Assembly (NCBI RefSeq): GCF_030486595.1
Contig: NZ_JAUJZH010000021.1
Span: 79,146-143,145, forward strand
Direction of reading: 5' to 3'
DNA length: 64,000 nucleotides
Source: Variovorax ginsengisoli
GTDB lineage: Bacteria; Pseudomonadota; Gammaproteobacteria; Burkholderiales; Burkholderiaceae_C
In this document: piece after piece, positions 27,628 to 37,052 of the stretch
Layout: every line of letters begins with the position of its first letter
How positions within the stretch are numbered: the first letter of the stretch is position 1
Program-made: the position numbers and the translations under genes
Notes under the pieces: model-generated
What the model was told of the DNA's origin: nothing
The model's input: only the letters and a program-made list of their open reading frames with translations
Database searches by the model: none

Positions 27628-27646
27628 TCACGATCGGACCCACCCA

Positions 27647-29725
27647 ATGTTCGGATTCGGAAAATCGAAGAAGGCGGCTCCAGCGCCGGCCGCGCGCCCG
27701 ACCACGGGGCCCCGTACGGTTGCAAAGGCGCCGGCTGCCGGTGGCGCGCCCCGCCGCATCGTTTCGCCTGTGCAACCTGGGCAGCCGGCCGGCGCCGGCG
27801 CTGGGCCTGCAGCAGACGGTTCCGACATCGCGAACTGGGGCGGCGTCCGCTTCAGCCGCACGCCCATCGCGATGGCCGACGACCTCGCCAAGATCCTGTT
27901 CGACAAGGTGATCAACGAGGAAGTGAAGCTCGCGCCTCACCTCTACGCCTCGATCGCCGTCGCAAAAGTGCGGGCGACCGACAAGGTCGTGATGCTGTTC
28001 GTGGACAAGGAGAAGGCCAAGCGCGAGGAAGTCGAGGCCGTCGTCAATCAGCTCGCCAAGCGCAACTACCAGCTGGTCGACGCCCATGTTCAGGGGCACT
28101 TCGCAGGCTCTGGCCTGGTCATGGCGCTCTCCCAGGGCGACATCACCCAGTCGAGCCTCCAGTTCGAGCGTGATGTGTCGCGGGACCCGACCAAGAACGC
28201 GCTGATGTCCGCCTTCACCGACGTCGTGTCCTGGGCGTACGCCAACAAGGCAGACGACATCGACTTCGCGGTCGATCGCGAGGCTGCGAAGAGCCAGATC
28301 TGCTTCAAGATTGGCGGCCGCTACATCCGCCCCGAGCGTTTCCTCTATCCGACCGACACGGTGATCGCGATGCTCGGCATCGCATGGCAGAAGTCCGGCG
28401 GCGGCGCCTCGCCGCAGTTCGACATGAAGGTCGAGCAACAGGCGCTGGTGAAGATCAACCTCCCGCGTAGCCCTGCCATCCCTGACGGGGCGCGTGTGCG
28501 TCTGCGCTGGAGCGGCATGGCCATTGACAAGGGCGTGGTGGTGACCACGCGGATTCAGCGCCTGGGCGAGTCTGCGGCGATCCGCTCGCTGGACGAAGCG
28601 GGATACCTGACCAGCCAGATGGACATCATCCGCCGGGTGATCAACTCCGAAGGCGGGATGGTGGTGCTCGCTGGCGTGGTGGGGTCGGGCAAGTCGACCT
28701 CGCTCGTGCAGATGATCAACATGCTGCCCACCGATATCAAGATCCAGTCGTTCGAGGATCCGGTCGAGCTCGAGCTCAAGAACGCCTACCAGAAGACCAT
28801 CACGCGCGACCTCGCGCAGTCCGGCGACGACAAGTCCTTCCTTTCGGCCACCCGCGCGCTCTACCGTTCTGCGCTCGATGCGCTCTATCTGGGCGAGATC
28901 CGTGACCGCGAGACGGGCCTGGTCGCGCGTCAGGTGGTCGAGTCCGGCCACAGCGTCTATACGACCACCCACGCGCGCTCGAGCCTCGGCATTGCCGAAC
29001 GATTTGCATCGCCGGCGATCGCCATCAACCGGGAAGTCCTGGCCACGCCCGGCATCTTGAAACTGATGGTGTACCAGGCTCTCCTGCCGACGAACTGTCC
29101 GCATTGCGCTCTCTCGCCGAACGACTATTCCCACGCGTTCACACTCAACCCCGAGAAGCTCGCCGAGCACAACCGCTACTTCGATCGCCTGGAGCGTCTC
29201 TACGACATCAGCCGCGACCAGTACCGCATGCGCAATTCCCGCGGCTGCAAGTTCTGCATCAAGGACGAGCTGCCCGAGTTGAACGGTTTCTCGGGCCGCA
29301 CGGTGGTCAGCGAGATGGTCGAGCCCGACGAGCAGATGCTCGAGTACATCGGCGCACCCGACGGAGCCCTGAAGCTCTACAAGTACTGGCGCTCGATGGC
29401 CTCCAATCGGTTCGATGACGAGAACATGGTCGGCAAGAACACGATGGAGTGCGCGATCTACAAGGCTGTGCGCGGCACGACCGACGACGGCAAGTACGTC
29501 GGGTTGATCGACCCGCGCGAGATCGAGCCTCGCTTCATGAGCTTCGAGACGGTCGAGAGTCGACGCGACCATGAGCGTGCCGTGGCCGCGCGCCGCAACA
29601 CGAGCACGGCTTCCGTGCCGGCGAGCTACGCCGTCGAGGCCCCACCAGCCGGAACGCTCCTGCGCACGCCGTCGGCTGCCGTGGTCCCCATTCACGCTTC
29701 GGCTGCCGCACGGGAGGGTGCGTAA
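27647..29725 (+). CDS. pilQ: PilQ pilus assembly ATPase (GspE/VirB11 superfamily)
   Basis: 692 residues. It has a Gly/Ala/Pro-rich N-terminus, Walker A GVVGSGKSTS (about residue 344), Walker B-type LYLGEIRDRETG (about residue 411) and the His-box region GHSVYTTTHARSSLG. Two CxxC pairs lie after the core (NCPHC about 483, CKFC about 533), as in GspE-type zinc motifs. It powers pilus extension. Its stop TAA is directly followed by the pilR ATG, so translation is coupled. Confidence 0.9.
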   Translation: MFGFGKSKKAAPAPAARPTTGPRTVAKAPAAGGAPRRIVSPVQPGQPAGAGAGPAADGSDIANWGGVRFSRTPIAMADDLAKILFDKVINEEVKLAPHLYASIAVAKVRATDKVVMLFVDKEKAKREEVEAVVNQLAKRNYQLVDAHVQGHFAGSGLVMALSQGDITQSSLQFERDVSRDPTKNALMSAFTDVVSWAYANKADDIDFAVDREAAKSQICFKIGGRYIRPERFLYPTDTVIAMLGIAWQKSGGGASPQFDMKVEQQALVKINLPRSPAIPDGARVRLRWSGMAIDKGVVVTTRIQRLGESAAIRSLDEAGYLTSQMDIIRRVINSEGGMVVLAGVVGSGKSTSLVQMINMLPTDIKIQSFEDPVELELKNAYQKTITRDLAQSGDDKSFLSATRALYRSALDALYLGEIRDRETGLVARQVVESGHSVYTTTHARSSLGIAERFASPAIAINREVLATPGILKLMVYQALLPTNCPHCALSPNDYSHAFTLNPEKLAEHNRYFDRLERLYDISRDQYRMRNSRGCKFCIKDELPELNGFSGRTVVSEMVEPDEQMLEYIGAPDGALKLYKYWRSMASNRFDDENMVGKNTMECAIYKAVRGTTDDGKYVGLIDPREIEPRFMSFETVESRRDHERAVAARRNTSTASVPASYAVEAPPAGTLLRTPSAAVVPIHASAAAREGA

Positions 29726-30835
29726 ATGACCGTCAAAGTTCCATTTTCCGTCCGCCAGGCGGGGGCCAAGTTCCGCCGGCAGCGCGCGGACTACTACACC
29801 TACATCGCCGACAAGCTCGATGGTGGCAAGGGCGACATCAAGCTCCTCGGCATCTTTGAGAAGGACGCCGATCGCTACGGAAAGACCGCCCGTGCCAAGC
29901 TCTCGGCCTACTGGGCCGAGGAATATTCGACCAACGGTGCGAACCTGTCGGCGGCTTGGCGCGGAACGCTCCCCGACGACGAAGTGGCCATCATCGATGT
30001 GGCGCAGGACGCAGGCGCCGGCGCGCTGCTGGCGGCGCTGCGCGACGTGTCGCGGATCGCCCGCCTCTCCGACCAGGTGCGCAACGAGTCGATCGGCACG
30101 CTGGCAGCCGCGGCGGTGGGGATCACGATCGCCATCGTGATGCTGACCATTTTCCCGTGGTTCTCGGCAAACAAGCTCCAGGAGATCTACTCGTTCATCC
30201 CGCTGGAGCAGTGGGGGCCGAAGGGGACGTTCTTCAATGCCTGGGCCGCCAACGTGCAGGGCTACGGCCTCTACGCGGTGCTGGCGCTGATCTGTGTGAT
30301 CGTGACCCTGCATTGGACCGTGAACAACCTCACCGGGCGCCTGCGTGACTGGCTTGACGAGCACGTGGCCCTGTATCGCGTGGTGCGCGACGTGAAGGGC
30401 GCGCTCTTCCTGGCCACGATGTCCACGCTCACCCGCAAGCGAGGCAACACGATGTTCACCCTGAGCGAATCGCTCAGCACGTTCGCGCGCTCCGTGCGCT
30501 CGCCGTGGCTGCGCTGGCGCGTCGAGCAGATTGCCGAGGGAGTGGACGCCACCGGCGCAGTCGGTACCGACGCATTCCGCACGAATCTGCTCTCGATGGA
30601 GATGTACTACTTCTTGCAGGACATGCAGGAGGCGCGCGGCTTCTCCGAGGGCTTCGAGGAGACCGGCCGCTACGTCGAGAAGACCATGCTCGCGAAGATC
30701 CTGAAGCGCATGCAGATCTACCGCTGGGCAATCCTGATCACCGCGGTCGTCTGTGTGATCGGCGTGATGGCCACCCAGTTCGGCGTCATCTACGAAATGA
30801 AGGGCGTCATGTCCGCCTACTACAGCACCAAGTGA
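29726..30835 (+). CDS. pilR: PilR inner-membrane platform protein (GspF family)
   Basis: 369 residues. Three membrane helices: about residues 125-148 (AAAAVGITIAIVMLTIFPWF), 180-205 (YGLYAVLALICVIVTLHW) and 330-352 (AILITAVVCVIGVMATQFG), with GspF-type cytosolic repeats. It anchors the pilin-assembly ATPase. Starts at the base after the pilQ stop. Confidence 0.88.
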   Translation: MTVKVPFSVRQAGAKFRRQRADYYTYIADKLDGGKGDIKLLGIFEKDADRYGKTARAKLSAYWAEEYSTNGANLSAAWRGTLPDDEVAIIDVAQDAGAGALLAALRDVSRIARLSDQVRNESIGTLAAAAVGITIAIVMLTIFPWFSANKLQEIYSFIPLEQWGPKGTFFNAWAANVQGYGLYAVLALICVIVTLHWTVNNLTGRLRDWLDEHVALYRVVRDVKGALFLATMSTLTRKRGNTMFTLSESLSTFARSVRSPWLRWRVEQIAEGVDATGAVGTDAFRTNLLSMEMYYFLQDMQEARGFSEGFEETGRYVEKTMLAKILKRMQIYRWAILITAVVCVIGVMATQFGVIYEMKGVMSAYYSTK

Positions 30836-30885
30836 CCTGATCCCACCGAATCCAAACCGAAATCAACCTGAAGGACCTCACCAAG

Positions 30886-31479
30886 ATGAACACTCGCAAC
30901 AACCGCACCGCTTCGCTGAAGAAGGCCAAGGGCTTCACCCTGGTCGAACTGATCGTCGTGATCGCCATCGGCGCGCTGCTGGCGCTCTTCGCCGTCCCAT
31001 ACGCCCGCGGCGTGATCATCAACGGCAAGGTGGAGCCGACCGCCAACGACATCAACAAGACCGTGACCTCGATCCGAGGCAACTTCGCGGGCCAGGGCGT
31101 GACTCCGTACAACAACCTGGGGGTCGGCGCCGCGGCGACCGCGATCTTTGCGAACACCGCCCGCGGCTTGTCGTCTGCGCTCACCGTGGCCGGCAGCGGC
31201 GCTTCGGCGACCGTACAGCACGACCTGGGCGAAACCGGCTCGGAAATCACGGTGGCGTCTGCCACGATCACCACCCCAGGCGACTCGTTCAGCGTGAACC
31301 TGCCGACCGTGAACAACGCTGCATGCCCCGGCCTCGCCGCGCAGCTGTCGCGAGTGGCCGAGGTGATCACCATCAACGGTGCCGCCGCGAAGGCCGTTGG
31401 CGGCACCTACAACGGCGGCATCGCCCAGAACGCCTGCACCGAAGGTGACACGAACACCTTCATCTTCACGTTCCGCTGA
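30886..31479 (+). CDS. pilS: PilS major pilin precursor
   Basis: 197 residues. Type IV prepilin signature: leader of 16 residues ending KKAKG, then FTLVELIVVIAIGALLALF, with Glu at position 5 of the mature chain. The pair of Cys (NAACPGL, NACTEG) fits the C-terminal disulfide loop of type IVb pilins. Needs a prepilin peptidase, for which I see no gene here. Confidence 0.92.
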   Translation: MNTRNNRTASLKKAKGFTLVELIVVIAIGALLALFAVPYARGVIINGKVEPTANDINKTVTSIRGNFAGQGVTPYNNLGVGAAATAIFANTARGLSSALTVAGSGASATVQHDLGETGSEITVASATITTPGDSFSVNLPTVNNAACPGLAAQLSRVAEVITINGAAAKAVGGTYNGGIAQNACTEGDTNTFIFTFR

Positions 31480-31565
31480 TCAGGCCTGGCCGGGCTCACG
31501 CGAGTCTGGCCACGCCGCGTACGCCAACCGCGCCGACCGGACCCCGCTCACTTCATCCTCGAAAC

Positions 31566-33182
31566 ATGACCCAACGCATTTCACCGCCGACCGGGCATGC
31601 GCGCCGCGCGCAGCAAGGCTTCAGCCTTGTCGAGCTGATCGTCACGATCAGCATCATCGCGATCCTGTCGATTTATGGACAGTCCCAGCTCGCAAAGCTT
31701 TCCGAGGAGCAGATCGGGGTGTCGGCCGGCAGCTACCTCAAGCAGGTCGCTGGCGCTGCCGAGCAGTACGCGCTGAGCCACTTCGACGATCTGGGCAACG
31801 GCGTGGACATTCCAGGTGTCGCAAATGACATCGCGCCTACCATTGCCGAGCTCGTGGCCGACAACAAGCTGCCGGGTGGGTTCCCCTCGGGCGTCGGGGC
31901 GATGCCCACGCGCCAGAGCCTGAGGATCGACGTGGTCAAGACCAATTGCCCTGGCCTCGGCTGCGCGATCGTCACCAACGTGTGCACCACCACTGGCGTG
32001 ACGCTCGGCGGGACCAACATCCGCTACGACCTGGCGCAGGTCATGGTGGACCAGCAGGGCGGGGCCGGCGGACAGTCGGGGTATGTGACTCCGGCACTGA
32101 TCAAGGGGCCGTCGCTCAACATCGCGAATCCGAACGGCGCCATCGCCGGCACGGTTTGCTCGAGCGCGACCTTGAACACGGCCATGTTCCAGCAATTCGT
32201 CCGGGTGAGGGATCCACGAAATCCCGACCTGCAGGGCGACCTGAGCGCGGTGGGCAACCTGTCGATCGGCGGAACTTCGACCCTGACGGGCAACGTGGCT
32301 GCCGCAGGCAATGTCAGCGTCGTTGGAAGCGGCGGATTCGGCGGGGCCGATCCCGTGGCCGTGCCCGCCGGCATGAAGGGCGTCAATTCCCAAGACATTT
32401 TCGCGGCGGGGAACATCGTTGCGACCGACCAGGGCGCCGGCTTCGCTGGAAACAATGGCAACTACGTAGCGATGACCACCAACAGCGGCGGCGAGGCTGC
32501 GGTTGTCACCTCGGGCCGGATGGCGGGCAATCGACTGATCCCCACTGGTACCTACACCAAAGGCACGGCCTGCGTGGAGCCAGGTGCCTTCGGGCTGTCC
32601 GCCACCGAGGCCTCGGGGTCGATCGTGGTCTGCTCCTCGGGTCGCTGGGTTCCGCTCATGACCTCGGCGATCGCCGGCGGCGCGTGTTCGACAGAAGGAC
32701 AGGGCGCCTCGGATCCGAATGGCCTGACGCTCTACTGCACCGGGAACATCTGGACGCCGATGACCCAGTTCCTGCCGATCGCCGCGGACAGCGTCGGGGG
32801 CTGCGTTGCGGGGCAGTTGGGCTACTCGGTGGCCGTCGCCGGCGTGAAGAAGGCCATGCTCTGCCGAGACAACCCGCAGGCCCCCGGCTCGCCGGTCTGG
32901 AAGCGCCTGGAAGACGTCACGACCAATCTCGTGTTCGTGAAATCGATCGAGGTCACCGACAACCAGTTCGTGTCCATGCCGACCTGTGGCAGCTCGCCAG
33001 TGGGCACCCCCATCATCCAGCTCATTCCCAAAACTGAATCTTCGGCGGACGGTGGCTTCACGCGGTTCGCGCAGGTGAACGGGACGAACTGGACGGTGCG
33101 CCTGATGAACGGGTCTGGAGGCGCGCTGACCGGCAACCCGCAAGCCAGCGCGATCGGTCACGTCTACTGCTATTTCGCGTAA
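31566..33182 (+). CDS. pilV: PilV minor pilin/tip adhesin
   Basis: 538 residues. Prepilin leader of 18 residues ending AQQG, then FSLVELIVTISIIAILSIYG. A long body follows with repeats of NLSIGGTSTLTGNVAAAG type, then a Cys-rich C-terminal third. In R64, PilV is the tip adhesin that recognises recipient lipopolysaccharide, and its C-terminus is switched by a shufflon. Here the gene ends in one fixed C-terminus: no inverted 19-bp-type repeats, spare C-terminal cassettes or rci recombinase follow. Confidence 0.88.
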   Translation: MTQRISPPTGHARRAQQGFSLVELIVTISIIAILSIYGQSQLAKLSEEQIGVSAGSYLKQVAGAAEQYALSHFDDLGNGVDIPGVANDIAPTIAELVADNKLPGGFPSGVGAMPTRQSLRIDVVKTNCPGLGCAIVTNVCTTTGVTLGGTNIRYDLAQVMVDQQGGAGGQSGYVTPALIKGPSLNIANPNGAIAGTVCSSATLNTAMFQQFVRVRDPRNPDLQGDLSAVGNLSIGGTSTLTGNVAAAGNVSVVGSGGFGGADPVAVPAGMKGVNSQDIFAAGNIVATDQGAGFAGNNGNYVAMTTNSGGEAAVVTSGRMAGNRLIPTGTYTKGTACVEPGAFGLSATEASGSIVVCSSGRWVPLMTSAIAGGACSTEGQGASDPNGLTLYCTGNIWTPMTQFLPIAADSVGGCVAGQLGYSVAVAGVKKAMLCRDNPQAPGSPVWKRLEDVTTNLVFVKSIEVTDNQFVSMPTCGSSPVGTPIIQLIPKTESSADGGFTRFAQVNGTNWTVRLMNGSGGALTGNPQASAIGHVYCYFA

Positions 33183-33380
33183 ATCACCAGCGGCTCACCA
33201 GCCGCCGCGCCGCCGCCGGCCCCCGCCGCCCATCAGGCCTGAAGTCAACAAAAATCAACGCCTTCGTTGTGAAGACGATAAACTTCAGAAATTCGAGCAC
33301 GATTGCAGCCGTAGGTACCTATCGTTGCGAAGTGAAAGATTCAGCCCAGTTCGTCTGGGACCAAATGCAGAGGAACCAGG

Positions 33381-33800
33381 ATGTTCAAGAAGCTCATTGC
33401 CCGCCCGTTCGCCGTCGCTGCCATCGCGGCTGCTTGCGCCGTCCCTGCGTTCGCGCAGCTGCAGGTTGCAAACTCGACCGGCGGCAGCCAGGTGGCACTG
33501 GCGCCGATCAACGCGATCGTGTCCACGCTCAACTCGAACATCTGGAGTGCGCAGAACACGGCCAATGTCGCGAACAACGTGGCGAACGTCGCAAACAACG
33601 CGGCATGGAACGCCCAGAGCACGGCCAACAACGCGAACGCCGTGGCTCAGAACGCACAAGCAACCGCCGACAAGGGCGTCTACTACGGTGACGCGGCCTG
33701 GTGGTATGCCTGGGAAGCTGCGTCGGCGTCCTGCGCCGCCACCATGGGCGGAGCGATGTGGCGTCCCTACTGCGAGGCGCAGCAGCGTCCGCATCCATGA
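33381..33800 (+). CDS. Small secreted protein with Asn/Ala repeats
   Basis: 139 residues. Signal peptide MFKKLIARPFAVAAIAAACA, cleavage near AFAQL. Residues about 50-95 are a degenerate repeat of NA/TANVANNVANVANN type with Gln, Asn, Ala and Val in heptad-like spacing, which suggests a parallel coiled coil or fibre stalk. The tail has two Cys and Trp-rich sequence (WWYAWEAASASC). AGGAACCAGG just before ATG gives a ribosome site. It follows pilV and ends at a strong terminator, so it may be a pilus- or surface-associated product. Not recognised. Confidence 0.65.
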   Translation: MFKKLIARPFAVAAIAAACAVPAFAQLQVANSTGGSQVALAPINAIVSTLNSNIWSAQNTANVANNVANVANNAAWNAQSTANNANAVAQNAQATADKGVYYGDAAWWYAWEAASASCAATMGGAMWRPYCEAQQRPHP

Positions 33801-33824
33801 GTTGAGCGGGATTCCGCCGCAACG

Positions 33825-33851
33825 AAAAAAGGCGCCGAGGGCGCCTTTTTT
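33825..33851. terminator. Bidirectional rho-independent terminator
   Basis: AAAAAA-GGCGCC-GAG-GGCGCC-TTTTTT: a 12-pair stem with a 3-base loop that gives a T-run on both strands. It lies between two convergent genes (stops at 33800 and 33866) and should end both transcripts. Confidence 0.92.
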
Positions 33852-33865
33852 GTTGGGAGGGCAGC

Positions 33866-35035
33866 TTAGCTGCCGGTCGTGAAGCTGAAGGTCTTGGTGA
33901 AGGCGCCGGTGGCGTTGTCGGTGATTGCCGGGTTGGTGCCGGTGCTGTGCCAGTTGGTGCCGTCGAACGTGGTGGTCGTGTTGGTGCCCTTGATGGTCAC
34001 TTCGTACTCCGTGTTGGGCGAGAGCGGCAGATCAGGCATCAGCACGAGGTGGCTGACATCGATCATGCTGTTCGCGTCCGAGGCCTTGGTGAGGGCGGGG
34101 AGCAGGGCGGCAGCGACGCCAGAACTCTTGATCTTCAGGGTTGCGGTGGTCACGTCGATCATCTGGCCAGGGGTGACCGCCACGATGATTGGTTGGCCGA
34201 TCGGATTCACAGCAAGGTTGCGGCCCGCGATCGGGTTGGGCGACTCGTTGCTCAGCGTGTGAGCGGTGCCGACCGTGCCGTCGCAAGGATAGGTCTGCAC
34301 CGCCGCGCCGCCCGGCTTCTGCGAGTAGCTGCCTTGTGCGAGCGCGATGTTGAACTGGGCAATTGCCCGCGGTCCGTAGGTGCCGGTCGTCCCGGTCGAA
34401 TCGCTACTCTTGATCGAGATGCCGATGTCGAGCTCTGGCATCAGCAGGCTGACGGCGTGGTAAGGAGCGCTGAGCAGCCCGCGCACGGAGCTTGCGCCTC
34501 GGCCAGTGATGTTGTTCGCGCCGCCGCCGGTCGTGTCGGTGTTGTCGTCCAGGATCACGGCCGGAGCGTAGCCGGCAGCGACCACTCGATCCCATGCATT
34601 GGCGCCGGTCGAGTAGGGGTCCGACATGTTCTGGAAGTGACCTGCCATGTTGTTGCGCAGCAGATAGTTCGCGTGGCCGGCCGCGGCGGTGTCGAGCATC
34701 GTGTTCTGGGCAAGCAGACCGAACCCGCAGCGCTGGCGCTCGGCATTCAGCAGGGTGAACGCGGCGAGTTCTTCGGTCGAGGACGAGTAGCTGGGCGTGC
34801 CGACGGTCGTCACCAGGTTTCCACCATCGGTGGCTGGCTGCGTCGGTGCGACGACAACGGGGGGTTGCGTAACGCCACCCGTGTTGCCGGTTCCGGCCGT
34901 CGTATCGGTGGTGCCGCCGGTGGCCACCGGGAAAGCTGCGCCGCCGCCACCACCACCGCCACCACCGCCACCGCAGCCAGCCAAGGCGATTGCGACCAGA
35001 GCAAGAGCGATCGGGGAGAGAACCTTTTTCTTCAT
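33866..35035 (-). CDS. CAP/SCP-domain lipoprotein
   Basis: 389 residues from ATG 35035. Lipobox IALAGC is followed by a run of 11 Gly encoded by CCACCG-type trinucleotides on the plus strand (about 34940-34978), then a Thr/Pro linker. The CAP-like region includes AFTLLNAERQRCGFGLLAQN, AAAGHANYLLRNN and AQFNIALAQG. The C-terminal part looks like an Ig-like (beta-sandwich) domain (LPLSPNTEYEVTIKG). Probably exposed on the cell surface; function unknown. Convergent with the pilV-side genes. Confidence 0.8.
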   Translation of the reverse strand: MKKKVLSPIALALVAIALAGCGGGGGGGGGGGAAFPVATGGTTDTTAGTGNTGGVTQPPVVVAPTQPATDGGNLVTTVGTPSYSSSTEELAAFTLLNAERQRCGFGLLAQNTMLDTAAAGHANYLLRNNMAGHFQNMSDPYSTGANAWDRVVAAGYAPAVILDDNTDTTGGGANNITGRGASSVRGLLSAPYHAVSLLMPELDIGISIKSSDSTGTTGTYGPRAIAQFNIALAQGSYSQKPGGAAVQTYPCDGTVGTAHTLSNESPNPIAGRNLAVNPIGQPIIVAVTPGQMIDVTTATLKIKSSGVAAALLPALTKASDANSMIDVSHLVLMPDLPLSPNTEYEVTIKGTNTTTTFDGTNWHSTGTNPAITDNATGAFTKTFSFTTGS

Positions 35036-35202
35036 GAGTACGTCCGAATGAATTAGTGACAATTCATCGTATCGATGCGGACTCAAATCGCGCTAGTGCA
35101 ACTCGAAAAAAAGTTGATGCCGACTGCAAACACGTACCGCGGACACGTTCGTCGCTGATTCAGTTCGTGTTAGTTTCAAGCACCCTGGGCGTGCCGGTGT
35201 TG

Positions 35203-35466
35203 TCAATGCGCCGCAGGGGCCTTGGGCTTGAAGCCAATCCTGGCTGCGCACTCATCGTCGCAGACGAATTGCGAGCGGCCTGCGATCCTGCGGAACTGGC
35301 CTCCGGTGACTGGCCTGTGCTTGCTGCAGACGAGGCAGGAACGCAGGTAGGTACCGCCGGTGCCGGCGAACTGGGATCCCGTTGGCTTGCTGATGAAGCG
35401 CGTGCCGTCCGCGTTGGTCTGGTGTTCCGCGTAGGAGGCGTAGGGCGTCGAATCCAAGGTGCTCAT
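35203..35466 (-). CDS. Small cysteine-motif protein
   Basis: 87 residues, with Cys at CLVCSKHRP and CDDEC, which could bind one zinc ion. Ends with a basic tail. Located just downstream of the metallophosphatase on the same strand. Not recognised. Confidence 0.55.
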   Translation of the reverse strand: MSTLDSTPYASYAEHQTNADGTRFISKPTGSQFAGTGGTYLRSCLVCSKHRPVTGGQFRRIAGRSQFVCDDECAARIGFKPKAPAAH

Positions 35467-35503
35467 GAGGATCTATCGGCAGGAAAGCGGGCTGTGTGGA
35501 GTG

Positions 35504-36390
35504 CTAGCCGCGCGGGGCAGCCTGTTCGACTTCGGCATGTGCTCCGAACGGTGCGTCGGTGACCTGGTCGTGCAGGCGGACCTTGCCCTCTTCGCGAGGG
35601 CTCGCGAGCACACTCGTCTGGAAGGCCATGTTGGCGATCGTGAGCGCCGCGCCAGGCCGATCCGACAGTTCGGCGAAGACTGCTCCGGAGTCGATCGCGT
35701 AGACGTTGCCCAGGCGCGTGGCGACTGGTGGGGTGTATGGCCGGCGAAGATCCGGCCGATGCCAGGGACGCCCCGCGCGTCTCCGCGTTTCAGGCGCTCG
35801 CGACCGCGCAGGCACGATTCCAGGACTTCTGCATCGCCGTCCTCCAGGCCGGCGACAAAATCCTCCCAGTCCATGCCGCGGGGAACCTCGCCGTGAAGGA
35901 CGCCGACGGTGCCGCGTGTGCTCTGGACTTCCATCGCATAGGGGAGGGCGGCGAATCGCTTCAGGAGCTCGGCCCGCTCCGGCGCGGTGAGCTTGGCGAT
36001 CCAGCCCATCCCGTTGAAGTTGATCCGCGAGAGCACTTCAAGGGTCTCGTCCGGATCGTCGTTGTCCAGGTGGAGATCGATCAGATCGGCCTCGTGGTTG
36101 CCTCGAACGGCATAGACATAGGGCTGCGCGAGGAAGCGGCCGGCCCGGTGGGAGCCGGCGCCCCGGTCCACCAGGTCGCCGACGCTGAAAAGGCGGTCTC
36201 GGGTGCGTGCGAAGCCGGCGAGCTGCATTGCGTTCCAGACGGAATCGTAGGCCCCATGCACGTCTCCGATCACGAAGTCGCGGCCGGCCCGGTTGCGCTC
36301 CTGCCTAACGATTCGCGGCGAGGTGGTGGCGATCTCCGTGAGCTCGAGGCGCAGCTTTTCGAGCTGGGCGCGTGTGAAGCGCTCCATCAC
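35504..36390 (-). pseudogene. PrpA-like metallophosphatase, frameshifted
   Basis: Calcineurin-type phosphatase: FVIGDVHGAYDSVW, LFSVGDLVDRGAGS, YAVRGNHEADLI and IFAGHTP are the metal-binding motifs of lambda phosphatase/PrpA proteins. After GHTP the frame is lost. Adding one base at the G run 35730-35733 (CCCC on the coding strand) restores GHTPPVATRLGNVYAIDSG and a sensible C-terminus ending at 35504. Either a true one-base deletion or a sequencing error. Start ATG overlaps the upstream stop (ATGA). Confidence 0.85.
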
Positions 36391-36842
36391 GCCGTCTCCT
36401 CCTCCTCGTCGGGGATCGGGAAGGGCGAAGTGCCGGCAAGGTGTCGAAGATCAAACCGCGGCCCGAACTCGCGTGCGTGGGGAATGTCTTCTCCTGCGAT
36501 GCTGTGGCTTTCGATGATGCGAAGGGCCTCGTTCAGCTTGTCGGTGCGTGAGCGGTTCCCAAGTAGGACCGAGCTGTCGGCTGCGCGCCGGGCCATCAGT
36601 GCTTCATGGCGAGCGAGCGCGTATGTCCAGAGCGCCCGCACCAGCTCGGCGGAGGCGGCCGGGGTGAGGCGGGCCTTGCGATACTGCTTGCGGTCGGCGA
36701 AGACGATATCGAGGGCGTACGGGCCCCATTCGGGAGGCATGCCCGAACTGGTCGCCGTGATCGAGGTGGGCATGCCGGCCTTGGGAGCTGGCGCGCTGGC
36801 GGTATCGGGCTCGCTGAAGAGGTCGAGGCTGGAGGGTGTCAT
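36387..36842 (-). CDS. Hypothetical protein
   Basis: 151 residues, soluble, Pro/Ala-rich start, acidic end (PDEEEETA). Translationally coupled (ATGA overlap) to the phosphatase. Central helical part RLTPAASAELVRALWTYAL. Not recognised. Diverges from the gene starting near 37053. Confidence 0.6.
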   Translation of the reverse strand: MTPSSLDLFSEPDTASAPAPKAGMPTSITATSSGMPPEWGPYALDIVFADRKQYRKARLTPAASAELVRALWTYALARHEALMARRAADSSVLLGNRSRTDKLNEALRIIESHSIAGEDIPHAREFGPRFDLRHLAGTSPFPIPDEEEETA

Positions 36843-37052
36843 GAAAGTCTTTCGAACGCCCGATGTCTGGCGGATCTGTTCGCCTCTTTCGTTCGCATTA
36901 GAGTATCGTAGCGGAATGGAAGAGATTCAGGGAAACGCGTCTACGTGCTCCCTCTGTACGCTCGAGAACCTCTCTCCAGGAAACTGTTTCTCTGGCGCAA
37001 CAGCCCCGCCGGAACAGCCCTGGCGCATCAATCAAGTTGGACAGCGAATCGG

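Noticed and set aside
27518..30364. 948-codon minus-strand open frame opposite pilQ/pilR
   Set aside because: Antisense shadow of clearly functional pil genes; long open antisense frames are expected at this G/C level.
31566..33380. Shufflon at the 3' end of pilV
   Set aside because: No inverted repeats, no alternative C-terminal cassettes and no rci-like recombinase within the following 2 kb; the degenerate recombinase at 43822 is far away and lacks catalytic residues.
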